DNA of 64,000 nucleotides from Bradyrhizobium sp. 186. Its GTDB lineage: Bacteria; Pseudomonadota; Alphaproteobacteria; Rhizobiales; Xanthobacteraceae. The notes under the pieces were generated by a model. The model saw only the letters and a list, made by a program, of their open reading frames with translations. It was not told the origin of the DNA and searched no databases. Positions 1 through 8,999 of this stretch are shown piece after piece. Position 1 is the first letter of the stretch. Each line of letters begins with the position of its first letter. The stretch lies in NCBI RefSeq assembly GCF_023101685.1, contig NZ_CP082164.1, positions 5,084,001 to 5,148,000 of the forward strand. Reading direction: 5' to 3'. A program made the position numbers and the translations under genes.

Positions 1-590
1 AAACCTGCCCACCAGTCACTGAGCCTGCGGTGCTTGTGAAGAAGCGTTTTGCCTTCAGGGGCCAGTACGAAGTAGCCAATCATCGGCGCGAGATGGATAT
101 CAGCGAGTGATGGTTGATTGCCGCAGAGGTATTGGCCCTCGCCGGCGGCTTTCTCCAATGCCGAGAGGACTCTCGGCGCTGCTTCGAGACCTTTTTGAAA
201 CTCGTTCGCGTCCGCCTGAACTTTCGTTAGCGGCCTGAAAACTCCGTGAGAGAAGACTTGTCTCACCAGAGGCCAGTAAGCGTAGCTGTCCGCAATCGAC
301 ATGATCTGATTGCAACGCGCGCGCTCTCTCGGCTCCGCCGGCTGAAGCTTGGGACCTTCAAACGCTTCATCCACGTAGCGCGTGATGGCGCCTGTTTCGT
401 AAACGACGAACCCAGTGTGAACCAGCGCCGGCACGCGCTTGAAGGGATGCGTTGCAAGGTAGCTTGCAGGGATGTTCTCAGCGAAGGGGTTTACCTCGAT
501 CCAATCGTACGCCTTGCCCTTTTCGTGGAGGGCCAGTCGGGCGATCCAGGAATAGACGCTGTATCGGTAGCCATACAGCTCGATCGCCAT
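1..590 (-). CDS. Glutathione S-transferase family protein, C-terminus cut by window edge
   Basis: Reading the minus strand from the ATG at 590 gives an open frame that runs off position 1 without a stop, so about 196 N-terminal residues are visible. It begins MAIELYGYRYSVYSW, a thioredoxin-like beta strand and helix. It then has RVPALVHTGFVVYETGAI, the cis-Pro segment and the glutathione gamma-glutamyl-binding E-T region of GSTs at about residues 53-70. The later part (CGNQPSLADIHLAPM) is the conserved N-capping box/Asp of the all-helical C-terminal domain. An in-frame GTG at 638 with AGGGG upstream is an alternative start. The substrate cannot be told from sequence; GSTs conjugate or reduce electrophiles with glutathione in the cytoplasm. 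Confidence 0.85.
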   Translation of the reverse strand, partial: MAIELYGYRYSVYSWIARLALHEKGKAYDWIEVNPFAENIPASYLATHPFKRVPALVHTGFVVYETGAITRYVDEAFEGPKLQPAEPRERARCNQIMSIADSYAYWPLVRQVFSHGVFRPLTKVQADANEFQKGLEAAPRVLSALEKAAGEGQYLCGNQPSLADIHLAPMIGYFVLAPEGKTLLHKHRRLSDWWAG

Positions 591-725
591 GAAGCGCGGT
601 CCCAGGATATTTCCCGGCGCCAGGACTGGCGCAGTCACGTGCAAACCCCTGTCGCGGAGCCCGCCGAATAGCGGGCATCGTTCGGTCCGGGCGGCACGAG
701 TGCCACCCGGACCTGATCTGACGAA

Positions 726-1697
726 TTACAACGTCATCTGCATCGGCTCGGCATAGTAGTGGAAACCGTCGCCGGCCTTGGCGACATGACCGTAGCCCGG
801 CCATGCGAAGTGATAGGACATCACGGGGGTCTTGTTGGCCGCGAGCATGGTGAGCAGTCTTACGCGCGACTCGGCCGCCTGCCTCGGATCCGTGTCGTAC
901 GAGAACTCCATCCGCGGCCGTTCCAGCAGCAGCACCGAATGGTGCGAGAGGTCGCCGAGGAAGGCAAAGGACTTGCCGGCCGACGAGACCATGAAGATGG
1001 TATGGCCGACGGTATGACCGGGCGCCGCGATCGCCTGAATGCCGGGCAGGAATTCCTGGCCGTCCTTGAAGAACACGATCCGGTCTCGGACTGGCAGCAG
1101 GTTCTTGCGGGCGTGAATGACGAAGTCCTTTTCCGGGTTGCCAAGCTTGGCTTCGTCAGTCCAGAAGTCGAAATCAGTCTGCGAGATGTAGATTTGCGCG
1201 TTCGGGAACAGCGGCTTGTTGTTGGCGTCCACGATGCCGCCGATGTGGTCGATATGGGCGTGCGAGCAAACCACGGCATCGATGTCTTCCGGCTTGATGC
1301 CTGCTTCAGCCATGCTCTTCTGCTGTCGGCCGGTGGTGGTGCCGAACATCTTCGAGCTGCCCATCCCGGTGTCGAACAGGATGAGCTTGTCACCGGTGTT
1401 CACGATCGGCGAGTTCTGCTCGAGCACGACATTGTCCGGCGACAGGAAATTGTCGGCGAGCATCTTCTTCACCTCTTCCTTGGGAACGCCGGTGAAGGTC
1501 CCGGAGGGATCACCGAGGGGCAGCGGTCCGTCGGACACAACAGTCACTTCAGCGTTGCCCAGGTTGAAGCGGTGCCAGTAGGGCGTCTGGGTGCCGAGTT
1601 TCGGAGCACGCGCAAGTGCGCTGCTGCCGAGCATTGCGCTGGCGCCAACGCCAGCACCGAGTGCGAGCAGGGATCGACGTGAGACATTCGGTGTCAT
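726..1697 (-). CDS. Tat-exported MBL-fold metallo-hydrolase
   Basis: The 323-residue protein starts with a twin-arginine signal (SRRSLLALG, then a hydrophobic stretch and an ALARA-type cleavage site near residue 31), so it is predicted to be exported folded to the periplasm. The mature part is a metallo-beta-lactamase fold. HAHIDH at about residues 146-151 is the dinuclear zinc motif, PGHTVGH near 227 gives the next His ligand, GDLSHH near 249 the bridging Asp, and YHFAWPG near the C-terminus a late His. This arrangement is typical of lactonase-like or hydroxyacylglutathione-hydrolase-like members, but the substrate is unknown. It is transcribed alone, convergent with nothing, and about 140 bp from the GntR gene end. 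Confidence 0.88.
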   Translation of the reverse strand: MTPNVSRRSLLALGAGVGASAMLGSSALARAPKLGTQTPYWHRFNLGNAEVTVVSDGPLPLGDPSGTFTGVPKEEVKKMLADNFLSPDNVVLEQNSPIVNTGDKLILFDTGMGSSKMFGTTTGRQQKSMAEAGIKPEDIDAVVCSHAHIDHIGGIVDANNKPLFPNAQIYISQTDFDFWTDEAKLGNPEKDFVIHARKNLLPVRDRIVFFKDGQEFLPGIQAIAAPGHTVGHTIFMVSSAGKSFAFLGDLSHHSVLLLERPRMEFSYDTDPRQAAESRVRLLTMLAANKTPVMSYHFAWPGYGHVAKAGDGFHYYAEPMQMTL

Positions 1698-1840
1698 TGG
1701 TTTCCTCCAATTTCTCGTTTGACCTACGCGATTTTTCGCGTTGCGACCGGCCCAGCGAGTTATGTGGCGCAGGCTCGGTACTAGGCATGCTGCGCCGGTT
1801 CGGAAAGCCTATCAAGTAGAATTGATTCGAATATCCATGT

Positions 1841-2506
1841 TCACGCAATTCTCAGCGCGGGCTCGCTCCCTTCCGTTTCGGCAAAGCCCGCTTGCAGAAC
1901 TTCTTCACGCTTGTGCCGCAGATGCGCGCGCAGAATGTGGGAGAGGCCGATGCCGTCGCGCCGCTGGAGCGCGTTCAGGATCGCTTCGTGCTCCTTCACG
2001 GCCAGCGCCCAGCGCTGCGGCGTCATCGGCGTGACGTAGCGCGCGCGACGGATGCGCGCCGTCACGGACGCGTAGAGCCCGGTCAGCGCGGGATTTCCGG
2101 CCGCGGTGACGATGGCTTCGTGAATGGCACGGTTGCCGCGATAGTACTGGATCAAGTCACCCTCGCGATAATGCTGCACCATCGCCGCGTGCGCGGCGGC
2201 GATGTCGTCGATCTCGGCGTCGGTGATGCGCTCGCAGGCGAGTTCGCCGGCGAGGGCCTCGAGGCCCTGGCAGACCTCGAACAGGTCGCGCATGTCCTTG
2301 TCGGTCAGCTTTGCCGCACGCGAGCCGCGATGGGGCAGCAACTGCACGAGGCCCTCGGCGGCGAGCACCTTGAGCGCTTCGCGCAGCGGCGTGCGCGAGA
2401 TCTGAAGCCGGTCGCACAGCTCACGCTCGGGAATCCGGGCGCCGGGCGGGATCTCGCCGTCGAGCAGAATGGCGCGGATGCGGCCGACGACTTCCTCATG
2501 AAGCAT
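1841..2506 (-). CDS. GntR-family (FadR/FCD type) transcriptional regulator
   Basis: From the ATG at 2506 the protein has 221 residues. The N-terminal winged helix-turn-helix contains the GntR signature (PGARIPERELCDRLQISRTP and LREALKVLAAEGLVQLLPHRG, residues about 20-65). The rest is an all-helical FCD ligand/metal-binding domain with conserved His positions (HAAMVQHYREGD, NRAIHEAI, HLRHKREE). A longer frame back to 2590 lacks GntR-like sequence, so I chose the internal start. It is divergent from the catabolic operon starting at 2624, and two palindromes lie between them. It is therefore probably the local repressor of that operon, released by an acid or CoA-pathway intermediate (inference). 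Confidence 0.9.
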   Translation of the reverse strand: MLHEEVVGRIRAILLDGEIPPGARIPERELCDRLQISRTPLREALKVLAAEGLVQLLPHRGSRAAKLTDKDMRDLFEVCQGLEALAGELACERITDAEIDDIAAAHAAMVQHYREGDLIQYYRGNRAIHEAIVTAAGNPALTGLYASVTARIRRARYVTPMTPQRWALAVKEHEAILNALQRRDGIGLSHILRAHLRHKREEVLQAGFAETEGSEPALRIA

Positions 2507-2521
2507 GGGCTCGAGCTCCGA

Positions 2522-2601
2522 TTTGCATGCAAAATGTATTTTATATGTTGAGGAATGGAAGTTCCAGCTTGAAAATCCGCAATTTTGCATTCAAAAATGT
2601 A
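2522..2601. promoter_or_regulatory. Paired palindromes, probable GntR operator
   Basis: The 2507-2623 divergent intergenic region contains TTTGCATGCAAA (2522-2533, a perfect 12-bp palindrome) followed by ATGTA. A second copy, TTTGCATTCAAA-AATGTA, lies at 2584-2601. The two copies are about 62 bp apart, roughly six helical turns, and flank the likely promoters of both the regulator and the operon. A repeated palindrome next to a GntR gene suggests the operator; binding itself is inference. Confidence 0.6.
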
Positions 2602-2623
2602 AAAAACACGGGGACACGAGGAA

Positions 2624-3421
2624 ATGGACCTAGAGGCCCAAGAGTCGGACGACCTCCTCTTCAAGCTTGAGGACGGCATCGGGCGGATCATCTTTAACCG
2701 CCCGCAGGCCCGCAATGCGTTCACCTTCGCCATGTACGAGCGGCTCGCCGCGATTTGCGAAGAGGCCAATAGCGATCATGCGATCAAGGTGCTGGTGCTG
2801 CGCGGTGCAGGCGACAAGGCCTTCGCCTCAGGCACCGACATCAACCAGTTCCGCGAGTTCAAGACACCGCAGGACGCGCTCGACTACGAGAACCGGATCG
2901 ATCGCGTGCTCTCCACGCTCGAGCAGTGCCGGGTGCCGACGATCGCGGCGATCAACGGGTTCTGCACCGGCGGAGGGGCGGGCATCGCCGCAGCCTGCGA
3001 TCTGCGCATCGGCACCAGCAGCACCAAGATCGGATTTCCCATCGCCCGGACACTCGGCAATTGCCTGTCGATGTCCAATGTCAGCCGTCTCACCGCCCTC
3101 ATCGGCGCTGCGCGTGTCAAGGATCTGATCTTCACCGCGCGCCTCATCGAAGCCGCAGAAGCCGCCGGCGTCGGACTGCTGACTGAAGTCGTCGAGGATA
3201 TCGCTGCGCTCGACCGGCGTGCCGACGAGGTCGCCCGGCTTCTCGCCGGTCATGCGCCGCTGACGCTCACTGCGACCAAGCAGGCGGTGGCCCGCCTGCA
3301 ACAGCGGCTGACGCGGGAGGAAGGGCAGGACCTGATCCTGATGTGCTACACCAGCCAGGATTTTCGCGAGGGCCTCGACGCATTTCTCAACAAGCGCGCG
3401 CCGCAATGGCGCGGCCAATAG
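2624..3421 (+). CDS. Enoyl-CoA hydratase/isomerase family protein
   Basis: The 265-residue crotonase-superfamily protein has RIIFNRPQARNAF at residues about 20-33. KAFASGTDINQF (about 66-77) is the oxyanion-hole and CoA-binding loop, and INGFCTGGGAGIAAACDLRIG (about 110-130) is the second oxyanion loop and helix. The usual catalytic Glu pair of classical hydratases is not obvious, so the exact reaction (hydratase, isomerase or hydrolase) is open. It is the first gene of the operon divergent from the GntR regulator; the CaiB gene follows after 10 bp, so the two enzymes probably act on the same CoA ester. Confidence 0.9.
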   Translation: MDLEAQESDDLLFKLEDGIGRIIFNRPQARNAFTFAMYERLAAICEEANSDHAIKVLVLRGAGDKAFASGTDINQFREFKTPQDALDYENRIDRVLSTLEQCRVPTIAAINGFCTGGGAGIAAACDLRIGTSSTKIGFPIARTLGNCLSMSNVSRLTALIGAARVKDLIFTARLIEAAEAAGVGLLTEVVEDIAALDRRADEVARLLAGHAPLTLTATKQAVARLQQRLTREEGQDLILMCYTSQDFREGLDAFLNKRAPQWRGQ

Positions 3422-3431
3422 GACGGGCCCG

Positions 3432-4691
3432 ATGCAAAAGGATCAATCGCAATCCAGCTCTCGCCGCTCGGGTCCGCTCGCAGGCCTCAAGGTGGTCGAT
3501 CTCACCCATGTCATGGCGGGGCCGACCTGTACCTTGATGCTCGCCGACATGGGCGCCGACGTCATCAAGATCGAAAAATCACCCAATGGCGATGATACCC
3601 GCCATTCGGTGCCGCCGAAGATCGGCGGCGAGGCGGCGTCCTTCCTGATGATGAACCGCAACAAGCGCGGCATCGTGCTGGATCTGAAAACCGACGGCGG
3701 CAAACAGGTGCTGCGGCGGCTGATCGCGAACGCCGACGTGCTGGTCGAGAATTTCGCGCCCGGCGCCATGGAGCGCCTGGGCTTCGGTTACGAGGCGCTG
3801 CACAAGGAGTTTCCGGCGCTGATCTATTGCTCGCTGTCGGGTTTTGGCCGCACCGGCCCCTACAAGCATCGCAGGGGATTTGATCTGGTCGCGCAGGCGA
3901 TGAGCGGCATCATGAGCTTTACCGGCGAGCGTCCCGATGGTCCGCCGGTGAAGTGCGGACCGCCCCTGTCGGATATCACGGCCGGCCTGCTCGCGAGCAT
4001 GGGGATTCTCGCCGCCTATACGCATCGTCTCAAGACCGGCGAGGGGCAGTGGGTCGAGACGTCGCTCTACGAAGCTGCCCTGGTGCAGACCTATTGGCAA
4101 TCGACCATTGCGCTCGCAGCCGGCACGGCGCCGCGCGCGATGGGTTCGGCGCATCCGCTCAATGCGCCGTATCAGGCCTTTGAAGCCTCGGACGGCTGGC
4201 TCGTGGTCGGCGGCGCCAACAAGAAGCATTGGCTGTTGATGCTGGAAGCGCTCGGTGCGAGCGAGCTCGCATCCGATCCGCGCTTCGTCACCGGGGCCGA
4301 CCGCATGGCGCATCTGAAGGAGCTTGAAGCAGTCTTGAGCGCGCATTTTCGCACCAAACCGCGATCGCATTGGCTTGCTGCGCTCGACGAGAAGGGTGTG
4401 CCGTGTGGACCCGTGCACGACATGCTGGAGGCGCTGAGCGATCCGCAGACGCTGGCGCGCGAGATGGTCGTCGAAGTCGAGCATTCGACGCTTGGTCCGG
4501 TGAAGACGATTGGGCTTCCCGTCAAATTCTCGAAGACACCGGGCAAGGTCCGTTCCGGCGCGCCCGTCTATGGCGAACATACGCGCGAGGTGCTGACAGA
4601 GCACGGGTTCGACGAACAGCAGATTGAAGCGCTCGAAAAACAAGGAGCGATCGTGTCGGCATCGACCAGGCGGGAGGAACGCGTCGCCTGA
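3432..4691 (+). CDS. CaiB/BaiF family III CoA-transferase
   Basis: The 419-residue protein moves CoA between carboxylic acids. It opens with LAGLKVVDLTHVMAGP and GADVIKIEKS, the N-terminal Rossmann-like half of family III transferases. The catalytic Asp is in CGPPLSDITAG (about residue 181). The second half has GEGQWVETSLYEAAL and HPLNAPYQAF, conserved in the family. It follows the crotonase gene by 10 bp and precedes the TctC gene by 75 bp. This fits a role in activating the acid imported by the downstream transporter (inference). Confidence 0.92.
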   Translation: MQKDQSQSSSRRSGPLAGLKVVDLTHVMAGPTCTLMLADMGADVIKIEKSPNGDDTRHSVPPKIGGEAASFLMMNRNKRGIVLDLKTDGGKQVLRRLIANADVLVENFAPGAMERLGFGYEALHKEFPALIYCSLSGFGRTGPYKHRRGFDLVAQAMSGIMSFTGERPDGPPVKCGPPLSDITAGLLASMGILAAYTHRLKTGEGQWVETSLYEAALVQTYWQSTIALAAGTAPRAMGSAHPLNAPYQAFEASDGWLVVGGANKKHWLLMLEALGASELASDPRFVTGADRMAHLKELEAVLSAHFRTKPRSHWLAALDEKGVPCGPVHDMLEALSDPQTLAREMVVEVEHSTLGPVKTIGLPVKFSKTPGKVRSGAPVYGEHTREVLTEHGFDEQQIEALEKQGAIVSASTRREERVA

Positions 4692-4766
4692 CCTGACGTC
4701 GCTGCAAAAAACCAAGACAAGAATACCAAGACAAAAAACAAAACAAAAATTTGGCTGGAGGAAAAC

Positions 4767-5759
4767 ATGCGCAATACGTCGACACTCTTGCTGTCCGCAG
4801 CGGCGATCGTGCTGGCCGGCACGATTCCCGCCAGCGCGGCCTGGCAACCGCAAAAGCCGATTGAGTTCGTGGCCACCGCCGGGCCCGGCGGGGGCACGGA
4901 CAATCTCGCCCGCGCAGTGCAGAACATCATCACCAAGTACAAGCTGACGGACCAGCCGATCGTCGTCGTCAACAAGGGCGGCGGCAGCGGCGCGGAAGGC
5001 TATGTCTACGGCAAGGCCTCCGCCGGCGATCCCCACAAGGTGATCTTCGGCACATCGAATGCCTGGCAGCAGCCGCTCGTCTCCAAGGTCGCCTTCAACT
5101 ACACCGATCTCACTCCGATCGCGGCGATGGCGCAGGACGAGTTCTTGCTCTGGGTCAAGCAGGATACGCCCTACAAGACGGCTGGCGACTATCTCAAGGC
5201 AGCCGCAGCGGGTGAATTCAAGATGGGCGGGGCGCAGTCGAAGGACACCGACGAGGTGCTGACCCGCATGATCGAGAAAGCCGGTCACATCAAACTGACC
5301 TACATCCCCTTCAAGAGCGGCGCCGAGGCCGCCGTGCAGCTTGCCGGCGGGCACATCGATTCCCACGTCAACAATCCCAGCGAGAGCCTCGGACAATGGC
5401 GCGGCGGCACGCAGCGTCCGCTGTGTGCCTTCAGCCCGAAGCGGCTGCCGCAGGGCCCCAAGATCACCGCGACCGAAGACTGGAGCGACGTCCCGACCTG
5501 CGTCGAGCAGGGCCTCGACATCGCGCAATATGAGCAGCCGCGGACGGTGTGGCTGCCCGGCAAGATCACGCCCGACCAGGCCGCATTCTATGTCGACCTC
5601 ATGAAAAAGGTGCAGGCCACGCCGGAATGGAAGGACTACATCGAGAAGACCTCGCAGGTCGACACGTTCCTGACCGGCGCCGAGTTCGACAAGTTCATCA
5701 AGGAGGACCTCGAGCACCTCAAGCAGGTGGCGGGCGAGCAGGGCTGGCTCATCAAGTGA
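4767..5759 (+). CDS. tctC: Tripartite tricarboxylate transporter substrate-binding protein (TctC/Bug)
   Basis: The 330-residue periplasmic receptor has a classical signal peptide (residues 1 to about 23, cleavage after ASA). WQPQKPIEFVATAGPGGGTD is the Bug-family N-terminus whose PGGGTD loop caps the carboxylate ligand. The start ATG has a strong GGAGG site 6-7 bases upstream. It is followed by tctB and tctA, so the complete transporter is present. The ligand is unknown; Bug proteins bind di- and tricarboxylates, including aromatic ones. Confidence 0.93.
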   Translation: MRNTSTLLLSAAAIVLAGTIPASAAWQPQKPIEFVATAGPGGGTDNLARAVQNIITKYKLTDQPIVVVNKGGGSGAEGYVYGKASAGDPHKVIFGTSNAWQQPLVSKVAFNYTDLTPIAAMAQDEFLLWVKQDTPYKTAGDYLKAAAAGEFKMGGAQSKDTDEVLTRMIEKAGHIKLTYIPFKSGAEAAVQLAGGHIDSHVNNPSESLGQWRGGTQRPLCAFSPKRLPQGPKITATEDWSDVPTCVEQGLDIAQYEQPRTVWLPGKITPDQAAFYVDLMKKVQATPEWKDYIEKTSQVDTFLTGAEFDKFIKEDLEHLKQVAGEQGWLIK

Positions 5760-5816
5760 GAAGGCGAGCGACCAGGCAATGACGTCCCATTATCTCGCGC
5801 CCGGCTGGAGCCGCTG

Positions 5817-6299
5817 ATGATATCGCGCCGCGCTCTTGAACTCGCGACCGCCGTCCTGACCGGCAGTTTTGGTGTCACGGTGACCGTCTCGAGTCTCGAC
5901 AACGGTATCGGCTGGTCGAGCGCGGGGGTGGATTCCGGTACGTTTCCGTTCCTGATCGGAATCATCATCGTTCTCGGGAGTCTCTACAACCTGGCGCGCG
6001 GCGTCCTGCCGGGCGCGACGCTCGCAAGCGTTCCCGTCGCAATCACGCAGACCGAGCTGCGCCGGCTCGCGGGGCTGTTCGTGCCTGCGGCGGTGTTCGT
6101 CGCGGTCATACCGTTGATCGGGATATATATCGCGTCGGCCTTCTATATCTTCGCGGTGCTCGCACTCCCGAAGCATCAATCCCTGCTCCGTTCGTCGATG
6201 ATGGCGGTTGCGACGTCGCTCGGGCTCTACGTGGTGTTCGAGCGCATGTTCCAGGTGTCGCTGCCGCACGGCGCGCTCGGCACCGCGTTCGGGTTCTGA
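5817..6299 (+). CDS. tctB: Tripartite tricarboxylate transporter small membrane subunit (TctB)
   Basis: The 160-residue inner-membrane protein has four hydrophobic segments, including FPFLIGIIIVLGSLYNLA, LFVPAAVFVAVIPLIGIYI and AFYIFAVLALP. The SGTFPFLIG segment near residues 42-50 is typical of TctB. It sits between tctC (57 bp upstream) and tctA (11 bp downstream), so the three subunits are co-transcribed. The small subunit is needed for transport but has no known catalytic residue. Confidence 0.9.
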   Translation: MISRRALELATAVLTGSFGVTVTVSSLDNGIGWSSAGVDSGTFPFLIGIIIVLGSLYNLARGVLPGATLASVPVAITQTELRRLAGLFVPAAVFVAVIPLIGIYIASAFYIFAVLALPKHQSLLRSSMMAVATSLGLYVVFERMFQVSLPHGALGTAFGF

Positions 6300-6310
6300 C
6301 GGAGAGGGCG

Positions 6311-7852
6311 ATGGACAATCTCGGGGAGCTCCTGCACGGCTTCAGCATCGCGGTCACTGTGCCGCATCTGGCGTTGATGGTGACCGGCGTGCTGCTCGGC
6401 ATTCTCGTCGGCGTGCTGCCCGGGCTGGGCGCACCGAACGGGGTGTCGCTGCTGCTGCCGCTGACTTTCGGCATGCAGCCGGTCTCGGCCATCATCCTGC
6501 TCTCGAGCATGTATTGGGGCGCGTTGTTCGGCGGCTCCGTGACCTCGATCCTGTTCAACATCCCCGGCGAGCCGTCGTCGGTTGCCACCACGTTCGACGG
6601 CTACCCGATGGCGCGCGATGGCCGACCGACGACGGCGCTCGCCACCGCCTTCGGCTCGGCGGCGTTCGGCGCGCTGGTCGGCGTCATCCTGATCACCTTC
6701 CTCGCATCCTGGGTGGCGCAGGTCGCGCTCGCCTTCGGGCCGCCGGAATATTTTGCGGTCTATTTCCTCGCCTTTGCCAGCTTCGTCGGCATGGGCGGTG
6801 CTGCGCCGATCAAGACCGTCGTAGCGCTGGCGATCGGCTTTGCGATCGCCGCCATCGGCATCGACACCGTCTCCGGCAGCGTGCGCCTCACCATGGGGAT
6901 CGACGAACTGGTGAAGGGGGTGAACTTCGTCGTCGCGGTGATGGGCCTGTTCGGCATCGGCGAGCTCCTGGTCGCTGTTGAAGAGGAGTTTCACGCCCGC
7001 GCCGTCTCCTCGAAGATCGATTGGCGCGAGGTATTTCGCGCGGTCGCCCGACTGCCGCGCCATAGCGTCGCATTGCTGCGCAGCGCGGCGATCGGCTGCT
7101 GGATGGGGATTACGCCTGGCGGTCCGACCGCTGCGTCCTTCATGAGCTACGGCATCGCCCGGCGCTTCTCGCGTCGCGGCCGGTACTTCGGCACGGGCGA
7201 GGTCGAAGGCATCATCTCGCCGGAGACGGCCGATCATGCGGCCGGCACCAGCGCGCTGCTGCCGATGCTCTCGCTCGGCATCCCCGGCTCGGCCACCGCG
7301 GCGGTCATGATGGGCGGGCTGATGATCTGGGGCCTCAACCCCGGGCCGATGCTGTTCGTCGACCAGAAGGATTTCGTTTGGGGCCTGATCGCCTCGATGT
7401 ATGTCGGCAACATCGTCGCCGTCGCGCTGGTGCTGCTCACCGTCCCGGTGTTTGCCGCCCTGCTGCGGATTCCTTTCGTGATTATCGCGCCGCTGATCGT
7501 GATCATCTGCGTCGTCGGCGCTTATTCCGTGTCGAACTCCTATCTCGACGTGGTCATGATGCTCGGCTTCGGGATCGTCGGCTATCTCTTCAAGAAGCTG
7601 TTCTATCCGTTGGCCCCGCTGGTGCTCGCGATCGTGATCGGCGACAAGGCCGAGGACGCATTCCGCCAATCGATGCTGATGTCCAAGGGATCGCTCGGGA
7701 TCTTTTTTGCCAACCGCCTCGTGACGTGCCTGGTCGTGGCCGGCATCGTGCTGCTGCTGCTTCCGCTTGTGCTGCAGTTTGCGCGTTTGCTGCCGCGCAA
7801 GCCCGTGTCGCCCGGCGATCAGACTCCAAGCCAGGAAAAGGTGATCATATGA
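6311..7852 (+). CDS. tctA: Tripartite tricarboxylate transporter large permease (TctA)
   Basis: The 513-residue permease has about 10-12 transmembrane segments. It carries the paired TctA signatures LVGVLPGLGAPNGVSLLLPL near residue 35 and GWGALFGGS/NIPGEPSSVATTFDGYPMA near 68-100, and ends with long hydrophobic helices. A second GxPGSATAAV motif (LGIPGSATAAVMMGG) lies near 320. Its stop overlaps the start of the PdxA-like gene (ATGA), so translation is likely coupled. It moves the carboxylate delivered by TctC, driven by an ion gradient. Confidence 0.94.
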   Translation: MDNLGELLHGFSIAVTVPHLALMVTGVLLGILVGVLPGLGAPNGVSLLLPLTFGMQPVSAIILLSSMYWGALFGGSVTSILFNIPGEPSSVATTFDGYPMARDGRPTTALATAFGSAAFGALVGVILITFLASWVAQVALAFGPPEYFAVYFLAFASFVGMGGAAPIKTVVALAIGFAIAAIGIDTVSGSVRLTMGIDELVKGVNFVVAVMGLFGIGELLVAVEEEFHARAVSSKIDWREVFRAVARLPRHSVALLRSAAIGCWMGITPGGPTAASFMSYGIARRFSRRGRYFGTGEVEGIISPETADHAAGTSALLPMLSLGIPGSATAAVMMGGLMIWGLNPGPMLFVDQKDFVWGLIASMYVGNIVAVALVLLTVPVFAALLRIPFVIIAPLIVIICVVGAYSVSNSYLDVVMMLGFGIVGYLFKKLFYPLAPLVLAIVIGDKAEDAFRQSMLMSKGSLGIFFANRLVTCLVVAGIVLLLLPLVLQFARLLPRKPVSPGDQTPSQEKVII

Positions 7853-8868
7853 CCTCAAGGCCGCTCATTGCACTGGCGATGGGAGATCCCGCCGGCATCA
7901 GCCCGGAGCTGACGGCGAAGCTCGTGGCGCAGGACGACATCCGCGCCCGTGGCCGGCTCGTCGTGATCGGCGACCGGCGCGTTTTCGACGAAGGCGCCCG
8001 TATCGCCGGCGTCAGGCCGGAGCTCAAGACGATAGAGCAAGGTGCCGATCTCCGCGCGACCGAGGGCGATGCGCTGTTCGTCGATCTCGGCCATCTTGAT
8101 CCCGGGCAGGTCGAGCGTGGCGTTGCGAGCCTTGCCGGTGGCCAGTTCGCGCTGGCAAACTACAAGCGCGCGCTGGAGCTTGGCCGCGACGGCCGCGTCG
8201 ATGCGGTCTGCTTCACGCCGTTCAACAAGCAGGCGATGCGGTTCGCCCGCGCCGACTATGACGACGAGATCGCGTTTTCCGCGGAGGTCGCCGGTCTCAA
8301 GACCCCGGCAAGCGAGTTCAACGTGCTTGGTGAACTCTGGAATGCACGCGTCACCTCGCACATTCCGCTCAAGGATGTCGCCGCGCGACTATCCGGCGAA
8401 CGCATCCAACTCGCGCTCAAGCTAACCGACTCCTGCATGCGCAACGCCGGCGTTGCGCGGCCACGCATCGCTGTCGCCGGGCTCAATCCGCACGCCGGGG
8501 ATGGCGGCAATTTCGGCCGCGAGGAGATCGACATCATTGCTCCCGCGGTCGCGGCCGGCCAGCGCGACGGCATCGCTGCGGAGGGACCGTTTCCGGCCGA
8601 CACGGTGTTCCTGCGCGCCAAGGGCGGCGCCTTCGATGCGGTGCTGACGATGTATCACGACCAGGGTCAGATCGCGATGAAGCTGATGGGCTTCGATCGC
8701 GGCGTGACCTTGCTCGGTGGCTTCCTGTTCCCGATCTGCACGCCGGCGCACGGCACCGCCTATGACATCGCAGGCCAGGGCGTTGCGTCCATCGGCGCGA
8801 GCCGCGCCGCGGTGCTGCTCGCGGCCGAGATGGCTGCGCGTCGCCGGGGAGCCAAAGGCGGCGTTTGA
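7849..8868 (+). CDS. PdxA-family dehydrogenase (PdxA2/TphB-like)
   Basis: The 339-residue protein starts at the ATGA overlap with tctA. IALAMGDPAGISPEL is the PdxA N-terminus. Three metal-ligand His are visible in TSHIPLKD, LNPHAGDGG and TPAHGTAYD, with YHDQGQIAMKLMGFDRGVTL before the last. PdxA oxidises 4-phosphohydroxy-threonine; paralogues act on D-threonate/erythronate phosphates or, as TphB, on the cis-dihydrodiol of terephthalate. Linkage to a TTT transporter and CoA enzymes rather than pyridoxine genes points to a catabolic paralogue. No ring dioxygenase is nearby, so an aromatic substrate is unproven. Confidence 0.88.
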   Translation: MTSRPLIALAMGDPAGISPELTAKLVAQDDIRARGRLVVIGDRRVFDEGARIAGVRPELKTIEQGADLRATEGDALFVDLGHLDPGQVERGVASLAGGQFALANYKRALELGRDGRVDAVCFTPFNKQAMRFARADYDDEIAFSAEVAGLKTPASEFNVLGELWNARVTSHIPLKDVAARLSGERIQLALKLTDSCMRNAGVARPRIAVAGLNPHAGDGGNFGREEIDIIAPAVAAGQRDGIAAEGPFPADTVFLRAKGGAFDAVLTMYHDQGQIAMKLMGFDRGVTLLGGFLFPICTPAHGTAYDIAGQGVASIGASRAAVLLAAEMAARRRGAKGGV

Positions 8869-8999
8869 CGGCTGCGCCGGTGGCTGACATGCGTTGGATC
8901 GACGGCTTGCAGGGGCTCGCACGTCCCGGGAAACCTGGAAACTTCCGCCGTCGAGCCGAGTTGCCATCCCGATGAACGTCTCCACCTCGGAGCTGCAAC

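Noticed and set aside
3579..5717. Long minus-strand open frame (712 codons) opposite the CaiB and tctC genes
   Set aside because: The plus strand has clear CaiB and TctC families with motifs. The antisense frame is Arg/Gly/Leu-rich with no domain, as expected from high-GC third positions.
7378..7848. Upstream extension of the PdxA-like frame
   Set aside because: It lies wholly within tctA in another frame and is not PdxA-like; the ATGA overlap at 7849 is the natural start.
6227..7858. Long minus-strand open frame opposite tctA
   Set aside because: His/Arg/Gln-rich composition, no family, and it mirrors the codon pattern of tctA.
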